Shown here: positions 59,655 to 64,000 of the stretch, in pieces
Numbering within the stretch: the first letter of the stretch is position 1
Layout of the letters: each line of letters starts with the position of its first letter
Assembly: GCF_008801925.2 (NCBI RefSeq)
Contig: NZ_CP062805.1
Coordinates: 310,001 to 374,000 of the forward strand
DNA: 64,000 bases
Reading direction: 5' to 3'
DNA from: Cupriavidus basilensis
GTDB taxonomy: Bacteria; Pseudomonadota; Gammaproteobacteria; Burkholderiales; Burkholderiaceae
Program-made: the position numbers and the translations under genes
The notes under the pieces: model-generated
What the model saw: the letters and a program-made list of their open reading frames with translations, nothing else
The model's database searches: none
What the model was told of the DNA's origin: nothing

Positions 59655-60137
59655 TTAGTGCAGGGAGATCGCCGGACCAGCGGGCAAGGGCGAGAAGCCC
59701 ATCGCCCACCAGGCCGAAACCGGGTGATCAGGGAAATCCGGAATCGTGGTGCTGCAGAACACGGCCGGCACTTCCGTCATGTCGACAGCTCCGGCAACGA
59801 CCTGCTCGCGCCACCGTGCTTGTAGGCGCAGCCATGTGAGCTCCGCGCGCGCTATCGCATCCCAGCCCGTCGGGACCTTGGCTTCGTCGAATAGATCCGC
59901 GCCCGCAGCCGTCATGATGGCAACCACTTCATGGTAACGGCCGAGGTCGTGCGCAAATCCGCGGCGCTCAAACGTGAGCGTGAGCGGATCCGGATTGCCA
60001 AAGACCCGCTTCAGCTGACGGATGTAGACCGCGCATTCCAGGCGAGATTTCGCCTCATAGTCGGGGTGCCCGACCTGCGCGCAGGATTCATCGGCAGGCA
60101 CCGGCCCGACTTCGATGGAAAGAGAGTGGATGAACAT
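59655..60137 (-). CDS. Conserved hypothetical protein, 160 aa
   Basis: A mixed protein beginning MFIHSLSIEVGPVPADESCA. It contains LTLTFERRGFAHDLGRYHEV and VSAWWAMGFSPLPAG. No family is recognised. The ATG at 60137 sits beside GAGG, which pairs in the leader hairpin. The gene starts an operon with 58857. Confidence 0.6.
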   Translation of the reverse strand: MFIHSLSIEVGPVPADESCAQVGHPDYEAKSRLECAVYIRQLKRVFGNPDPLTLTFERRGFAHDLGRYHEVVAIMTAAGADLFDEAKVPTGWDAIARAELTWLRLQARWREQVVAGAVDMTEVPAVFCSTTIPDFPDHPVSAWWAMGFSPLPAGPAISLH

Positions 60138-60193
60138 AGCGTTTCCTCAAGCGAGTTGGAGAAACGCCCCACCGGGGACGTTTCCCCGGTGGG
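60138..60193 (-). promoter_or_regulatory. Leader with Shine-Dalgarno hairpin
   Basis: GCGTTTC and GAAACGC pair (60039-type arms at 60139-60145 and 60161-60167 in the plus sequence) and enclose the GAGGAAA ribosome site. A strong second hairpin, CCCACCGGGG/CCCCGGTGGG, lies upstream. No dyad of the main family is seen. Confidence 0.6.
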
Positions 60194-60225
60194 TAGTGGA
60201 TGGATTGGCAGGCGCCCGCGATGGG

Positions 60226-60435
60226 TCAGCCTGCAATGGAAGGCTTCTGCTCCGCAATCGACAGCTTCGCAAGAAGCCAACTGATCAGGACCAGAAACTC
60301 GATTTCGGCAACGAAGTGCACTTGCATCATCGCAAGGCGATCGTCGGCGGTGAAGATAAGAAAATACAGGACCGCGAACAGGTTGATGACCGTCGCAAAG
60401 ACAGCCAGAGCGCTGATACGGGAGGAGACAACCAT
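60226..60435 (-). CDS. Small membrane protein, 69 aa
   Basis: Two transmembrane helices (ALAVFATVINLFAVLYFLIF and EIEFLVLISWLLAKL) with a short polar loop. The ATG at 60435 is preceded by GGAG inside a perfect hairpin AAGGCTCC/GGAGCCTT. No family is recognised. Confidence 0.65.
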   Translation of the reverse strand: MVVSSRISALAVFATVINLFAVLYFLIFTADDRLAMMQVHFVAEIEFLVLISWLLAKLSIAEQKPSIAG

Positions 60436-60541
60436 GCAAGGCTCCAAAAAAGAATGGAGCCTTCCCCATTGGGCAAAGCCCCAATGGGTGGAAAAAAAAG
60501 ATGGCCGGTACACCGGCAGGGTCGATGCGCTGAAAGCGCGA
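60436..60541 (-). promoter_or_regulatory. Repeated 5' leader, copy h, with compensating dyad
   Basis: The dyad reads GCGCT-GAA-AGCGC (60527-60539), so both arms differ from the GCGTC/GACGC of the others while pairing is kept. ATCGACCC, the hairpin GCCGG/CCGGC, CATC plus a T-run, the hairpin CCCATTGGGG/CCCAATGGG and the ribosome-site hairpin AAGGCTCC/GGAGCCTT follow. The dyad starts 92 bases before the ATG. Confidence 0.75.
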
Positions 60542-60600
60542 AGAATCGGGCGGATATTACTGCGAATCGTCGCTCGGGGACAAGTCCCCCCAGCTGCGGC

Positions 60601-61116
60601 TCAACCTGTCGCGCGTCGCTGCCGGCTTGCCTCGCGCACGCGGTTCACCACATCCCACCGGCGCAGGTCAACCTCTTCCGGGTTCTCCAGGTTGGAGTGA
60701 TCCAGCACCGGCCCATCGTCCCCGAACGGCTCATAGTCAGCGGGCAGCTTGCCCTCTGCCTTCAGCTTGGCGGTCTGCATCTTCGACAGGCCGTGACTGG
60801 TTTCGCTGATGGCGACATAGTCCCATCGTGCGGGCACTGCGGCCTCAGAAAACCACGCCTCGCCCTCCCCCGACGCGACCAGCGCCACGACGTCGTAGAT
60901 GCTGCCGGTCGGCGACGGCATCGCCCGAACCTCGAAGCGCAGCACTTCCCGCCTCGGGTACCAGAACGTCCGGTCGAGATAGCGCTTGAACGTGAAGGCA
61001 TCAAGCATCGCGATTTCCGCGTATTGCGGGTCGCCGGGCGGGATGAACTCGCGTTCGCTCTTGGGCCGCGCGCCGAGGGAAACCTCGCGAACGGCGGGGG
61101 TCTGGGGTGATGACAT
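60601..61116 (-). CDS. Conserved hypothetical protein, 171 aa
   Basis: From the ATG at 61116 (MSSPQTPAVREVSLG). Parts such as YLDRTFWYPRREVLRFEVRA and ASGEGEAWFSEAAVPARWDY look like an enzyme-free structural protein. No family is recognised. It is the last minus-strand gene of the block; plus-strand, decaying DNA begins beyond it. Confidence 0.55.
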   Translation of the reverse strand: MSSPQTPAVREVSLGARPKSEREFIPPGDPQYAEIAMLDAFTFKRYLDRTFWYPRREVLRFEVRAMPSPTGSIYDVVALVASGEGEAWFSEAAVPARWDYVAISETSHGLSKMQTAKLKAEGKLPADYEPFGDDGPVLDHSNLENPEEVDLRRWDVVNRVREASRQRRATG

Positions 61117-61274
61117 GGGATTTCCCGAAAAGATACCCCAAATTCTATAGCTTTCGGGCGCAACTCCCGCCACGGGCGCCTTGAGAATGTGTTTGGCGAA
61201 TCTCGCCGGCCGGCGGCCTTGACTTCGCGATGGCGCCGGTATCTTGGTCATAGACCATTCGATACCTCGTTACC

Positions 61275-61724
61275 ATGCGCTTCACCCGCTTCGGGCGCTA
61301 CACCCCCATCGAGTTCAACGCCCGCCGGCAGGCCGCTTTCGCGCGCAAGCAGCAGCGCGAGCGCGACCGATACCCGCTCTTCCCCGAGCACGTCGCCGCG
61401 GAGCAGCACCAAGCCGACGAAGAGATTGATCGCCGGCAACGGCAAGCGGACAGGTTCGAAGCGAGCCAGCGTGCGTTCGAGGCCCGCGTGTGGCGCAAGG
61501 CCCGTACCCGATTCTTTTCGTTGCCGGAAGCCGGCAAGGCGCAGATCCGCGCGAAGTGGCTGTCCTGGCCCGGCCCGACTACCGCAACCAATTTCATCTA
61601 CATCGTCGACGAACTGAGCGGTGACCGGGCACGCCGGGTGGCCGAGGCCGACGCCGGCCACGCCGAGATCCGACGCCGCGCGTGGGAATCCGTGAACCGC
61701 CAAGCCGCGCTGGAGGTGGTCTAA
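61275..61724 (+). CDS. Hypothetical protein, 149 aa
   Basis: A basic, Arg-rich helical protein (MRFTRFGRYTPIEFNARRQ, DRRQRQADRFEASQRAFEAR). The stop overlaps the next ATG by one base (TAATG), so the pair are coupled. In intact plasmids this place before a UvrD-like helicase may be conserved. No family is recognised. Confidence 0.58.
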   Translation: MRFTRFGRYTPIEFNARRQAAFARKQQRERDRYPLFPEHVAAEQHQADEEIDRRQRQADRFEASQRAFEARVWRKARTRFFSLPEAGKAQIRAKWLSWPGPTTATNFIYIVDELSGDRARRVAEADAGHAEIRRRAWESVNRQAALEVV

Positions 61725-62341
61725 TGGCCCCGACCGACGAGCGGGACGCCGTCGTTGACGCGGTGAAGGGCGGCGACGCCCTCAAGGTCAAGGCTTACGC
61801 CGGCGCGGGCAAGACCTCCACGCTCCGCCCGACGCTAGTGATACGGCGCCACCGAGATATTTTCCTGCTCGCCCGCTGGCGGCGCTCCCATGGCACGGCG
61901 CTCGCGGGGGCGGGTCAACCTGATCAGCGTTGTGTGGCGATCCTGCTGTTCGAACGATCCAAGTCGAACTACCTGACGATCGCGGACGCGGCCGCGATGC
62001 TCACCAACGCGCAGTTTCTGCCTTGCGACTCGGCGCACGAGGTGGCGATGGCGGACCACCTGGTGGCACAGCGGCGCGCCTTCCGCAAACCGCTCCGGCA
62101 CATCGTCAACGCGCCGGTTCATCCCGATTTCGTGCTGACCGACACATCGCCGGAGGTGGTAATCGAAGTGCTGGGAATGGCTGGCAACCCGGAGTACGTC
62201 ACCCGAATGGCGGCAAAGCGCCAGCACTACCGCGCCGCCAGCGTGCCGTTCGTCGAATGGAACGCTCCCGCGCAACCGCTTTCCGCGGTTCGGCTGCCGT
62301 CCCCTGTCGGGACAGCCTCGGAGGCCACCCATGCAGGCTGA
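61724..62341 (+). pseudogene. Chimera: UvrD-like helicase N-terminus joined to DUF1173 C-terminus
   Basis: Codons 1-37 read as a UvrD/Rep helicase start: TDERDAVVDAVKGGDALKV, then AYAGAGKTSTLRP (Walker A). The match ends there. The remaining part, from about 61970 on, reads as DUF1173: PCDSAHEVAMADHLVAQRRAF, then VHPDFVLTDTSPEVVIEVLGM and YVTRMAAKRQHYRA. The two do not occur together in known families, so a deletion has joined them in frame. The joint lies near 61835. Confidence 0.7.
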
Positions 62342-62774
62342 ACACGCAGCGATGGATGGAGAATTGTTCCATAGGGCAATGGAACTGGTCCACCAACACC
62401 GCGCCGCGTCGGTGGCGCTAATCCAGCGCCATCTGCGCATTGGCTGGGAGGCTGCGGAAGCACTGTTGGCCCGCATGGCCGCCGAAACGATGGCCGTTCG
62501 CAAGATGCAGAACGGCCTTTACCTCTACATCCACGGCCCTATCGGCGCGGAACTTGCGCGCCTGAACGGCTTTGCGCAGGAGGTGTTGGCCGCGCTTACC
62601 GAAGATTGCATCGACGCGGCCCACCTTCGGGCCTCTGCCATTCGCTATGGCCTGGCTGAAGAGACAACCGTCTCGGCTCGTTGCGGCGACCAGTGCGCCT
62701 GCGCGACGCTCTTCGAGTTCCCGGTCCGATGCTTCAGGGCAAGCGGGGCGGCGCTGGACTCTGGTGAGCCTTAG
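62331..62774 (+). CDS. Protein with FtsK gamma-type winged helix
   Basis: A 147-residue protein. Residues 9-55 match the FtsK gamma domain: ELFHRAMELVHQHRAASVALI and QRHLRIGWEAAEALLARM, the part that reads KOPS sites in chromosomal translocases. The rest (FAQEVLAALTEDCIDAAHLRA) is unfamiliar, and the motor part of FtsK is absent. It starts 11 bases inside the previous frame. It may be a separate DNA-binding protein or a remnant. Confidence 0.65.
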   Translation: MQAEHAAMDGELFHRAMELVHQHRAASVALIQRHLRIGWEAAEALLARMAAETMAVRKMQNGLYLYIHGPIGAELARLNGFAQEVLAALTEDCIDAAHLRASAIRYGLAEETTVSARCGDQCACATLFEFPVRCFRASGAALDSGEP

Positions 62775-62953
62775 GCATCCACGACTTGAGCGAGATACAG
62801 GGGATCATCGTCGCCCCTGTGCGTTGGTCCAACCCGGGCGAGCGGATTTCTATGTTCACACCCAAGGCAGGTGAAAAAGAAACCGCGTTCGTCCAGCTGT
62901 GGGTCTGCCGTGTTAAACATCACCGAGAGACGGCACTTCGTGCAAGTCCACAT
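62771..62953 (-). CDS. Small zinc-ribbon protein, 60 aa
   Basis: MWTCTKCRLSVMFN and FFFTCLGCEHRNPL give two CxxC pairs that should bind one zinc. A strong GGAGTG lies 4 bases before the ATG. It is convergent with the FtsK-gamma gene and overlaps its end by four bases. Unknown role. Confidence 0.58.
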   Translation of the reverse strand: MWTCTKCRLSVMFNTADPQLDERGFFFTCLGCEHRNPLARVGPTHRGDDDPLYLAQVVDA

Positions 62954-63070
62954 GGTTCACTCCTTGCGTGACTTCGGGTCGCGCGCGCTACGCTAGGTTC
63001 ACGATAGTTCAGGCGGTCCACTAAAGCATTCACCATCCACGAAAGCCTGGTAGGCAAGGAGGATTCACCA

Positions 63071-63553
63071 ATGCCGCTCTACAACACTGAGATCGTCTAC
63101 CGCGCCGTCATTCAAGCCGATGACGCCGAGGCCGCGCTCGTCGCCACCAAACGTGAGCGCCGGGACATCGAGGGCGACTGCGCGGAGCCGCGCTACGAGC
63201 TGGTCGGCCCCTATCGGACTCCTGCGGACTTCGAAGATGGCTGGACCGAGACCGATTACCCTTACTGTGGTCTCGGATCGGCCTATATCGGTCAAATACT
63301 GCTCGCCGAGGACGGCCAGCCCGAACGCGACACGCCGTACCATCGACATGTTCGAGGATGTGCCAGCATGAGTGAGAACACCCGTATCGAGTGGGCAGAC
63401 CACAGCTGGAAACCGTGGCAGGGGTGCCCGAAAGTGGGCCCGGGCTGCGACAACTGCTATGCCGAGTACTCTGGCTCACGAACGACCCGGCCAGCGTCCG
63501 CGCCAACAACCTGCGTGTGCTGGAGGCGCACACGGCATGTCACCAGCGCCTGA
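63071..63553 (+). pseudogene. Small conserved gene running into a Gp37/Gp68-like (DUF5131) fragment
   Basis: The first 97 codons (MPLYNTEIVYRAVIQADDAE to ERDTPYHRHVRG) look like a small intact protein. In the same frame, from the Met codon at 63368, follows MSENTRIEWADHSWKPW, then GCPKVGPGCDNCYAE, the start of phage Gp37/Gp68-type proteins with the cysteine cluster. The match breaks after CYAE, and the frame continues as unrelated sequence. So a fusion and a truncation are both present. Confidence 0.55.
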
Positions 63554-63964
63554 TGGACGCCGGCGGGGAGCGCAGAACCACCGTCTATGGTGATGGCGCC
63601 TACCGAATCCGGCCCCGGTCCTTTGGCGAGCCCACACCGGGCCGACTATCGCGAAATGTGCTCGAGCGGGGCCAGCGGTGCAGTACGGCAGGAAGCCGTA
63701 GCGCTCGGGTTGCCACTTCATGGCACCATGCAGCCGACGGCAATTCCTGAGTTCTTTGTCCGCTTTCTCACCGAACCAGGCGACCGGGTCATCGAACCGT
63801 TCCGCGGCACGGTTCGAACTGGCCTCGGCGCTGGACGTATTGGCCGACGCAGGCTCGTCTCAGAATGGATTCTTCAATATATCCGCCGTGCCGCCGAGTT
63901 GTTTCGAGAGGCCGCCGGGTTCCACCTCCACCCGGCCCTGCACTGGGCCAATCAACCAAGGTAG
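63474..63964 (+). pseudogene. DNA modification methylase C-terminal remnant, frameshifted
   Basis: Two overlapping frames carry pieces of one N6/N4 methylase. The first has ANNLRVLEAHTACHQRLMD, then RIRPRSFGEPTPGRLSRNVL. The second, from about 63660, has AVRQEAVALGLPLHG and EFFVRFLTEPGDRVIEPF, then RTGLGAGRIGRRRLVSEW. The usual DPFGGSGTT reads EPFRGTVRT. The 5' half is missing and a shift lies near 63655, so it is inactive. Confidence 0.68.
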
Positions 63965-63966
63965 CA

Positions 63967-64000
63967 ATGCAGCAGTTCGAAAACGACCAATCCGAATACC
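63967..64000 (+). CDS. Start of a gene that leaves the window
   Basis: CCAAGG lies 6 bases before an ATG, and the frame MQQFENDQSEY stays open to the edge. It is too short to name. Confidence 0.35.
   Translation, partial: MQQFENDQSEY

Noticed and set aside
32562..60541. CRISPR array or REP-type repeat family
   Set aside because: The dyads are kilobases apart, each fixed relative to a start codon and in one orientation. There are no spacers and no clusters.
61835..62503. Minus-strand open frame of 222 codons
   Set aside because: It is antisense to the DUF1173 part and the FtsK-gamma part, both recognised on the plus strand.

Overview
The window looks like DNA from a high-GC member of the Burkholderiales, most likely a Cupriavidus or Ralstonia relative. 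The support is indirect: a PanP-type decarboxylase with a LysR regulator, an imuA-imuB-dnaE2 mutasome with a LexA box, a KfrA protein, a PRTRC cassette, and codon and GC usage throughout. Only positions 1-3088 look like ordinary chromosome. The rest is a mosaic of mobile DNA: a recombinase module, an IS, a KfrA segment of plasmid type, a long block of plasmid or ICE core genes, and a decayed right end. I see no replication initiator, no relaxase and no type IV secretion genes, so I cannot tell a plasmid from an integrated element.

Layout. 1-3088: LysR regulator and PanP-like decarboxylase. 3089-8504: four overlapping minus-strand genes (three tyrosine recombinases and a small coiled-coil protein, the layout of GInt/Tn554-like modules), led by a small primase-associated domain protein. 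8540-14841: a 5'-truncated SRAP gene, a DUF3268 zinc-finger gene, and a LexA-controlled imuA-imuB-dnaE2 operon. 14908-15824: a promoter, a roughly 90-nt structured RNA and a convergent DUF3800 gene. 16756-18373: an IS3-family element. 18688-27219: hicB with a frameshifted hicA, kfrA with its operator, small accessory genes (some duplicated and broken), a catalytically degenerate integrase, an HU protein with a Lys/Ala tail, a small putative metallopeptidase and a DUF6283 gene. 27341-29581: small genes including DUF29, and a probable repressor with two identical operators.

29734-61116 is one coherent block, nearly all on the minus strand. It carries a Rad50/SbcC-like ATPase with an SbcD-like nuclease, a Gp3-like recombination directionality factor, a MoxR-type AAA ATPase with a VWA/metallopeptidase protein, many small conserved genes, the full PRTRC cassette (ParB, E, C, F, B, A, ThiF), and a 1034-residue methyltransferase-SNF2 helicase fusion. 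A short plus-strand insert (36440-38076) carries a bactofilin. By domain content the PRTRC genes form a bacterial ubiquitin-like conjugation set: Ub-like protein C, E1 ThiF, E2 B and JAB protease A, made next to a ParB.

Many genes of this block share an unusual 5' leader. It has a 5-3-5 dyad (GCGTC-N3-GACGC followed by ATCGACC on the coding strand), then one or two GC-rich hairpins, then a last hairpin that pairs with the Shine-Dalgarno sequence just before the ATG. In five leaders the dyad lies 89-98 bases before the start codon. One copy changes both arms of the dyad in a compensating way. This repeated leader and the DUF3800/RNA pair are, with PRTRC, the most interesting content here.

61275-64000 is decaying DNA: a UvrD N-terminus fused to a DUF1173 C-terminus, a free-standing FtsK gamma domain, and remnants of a Gp37/Gp68-like gene and of a DNA methylase.
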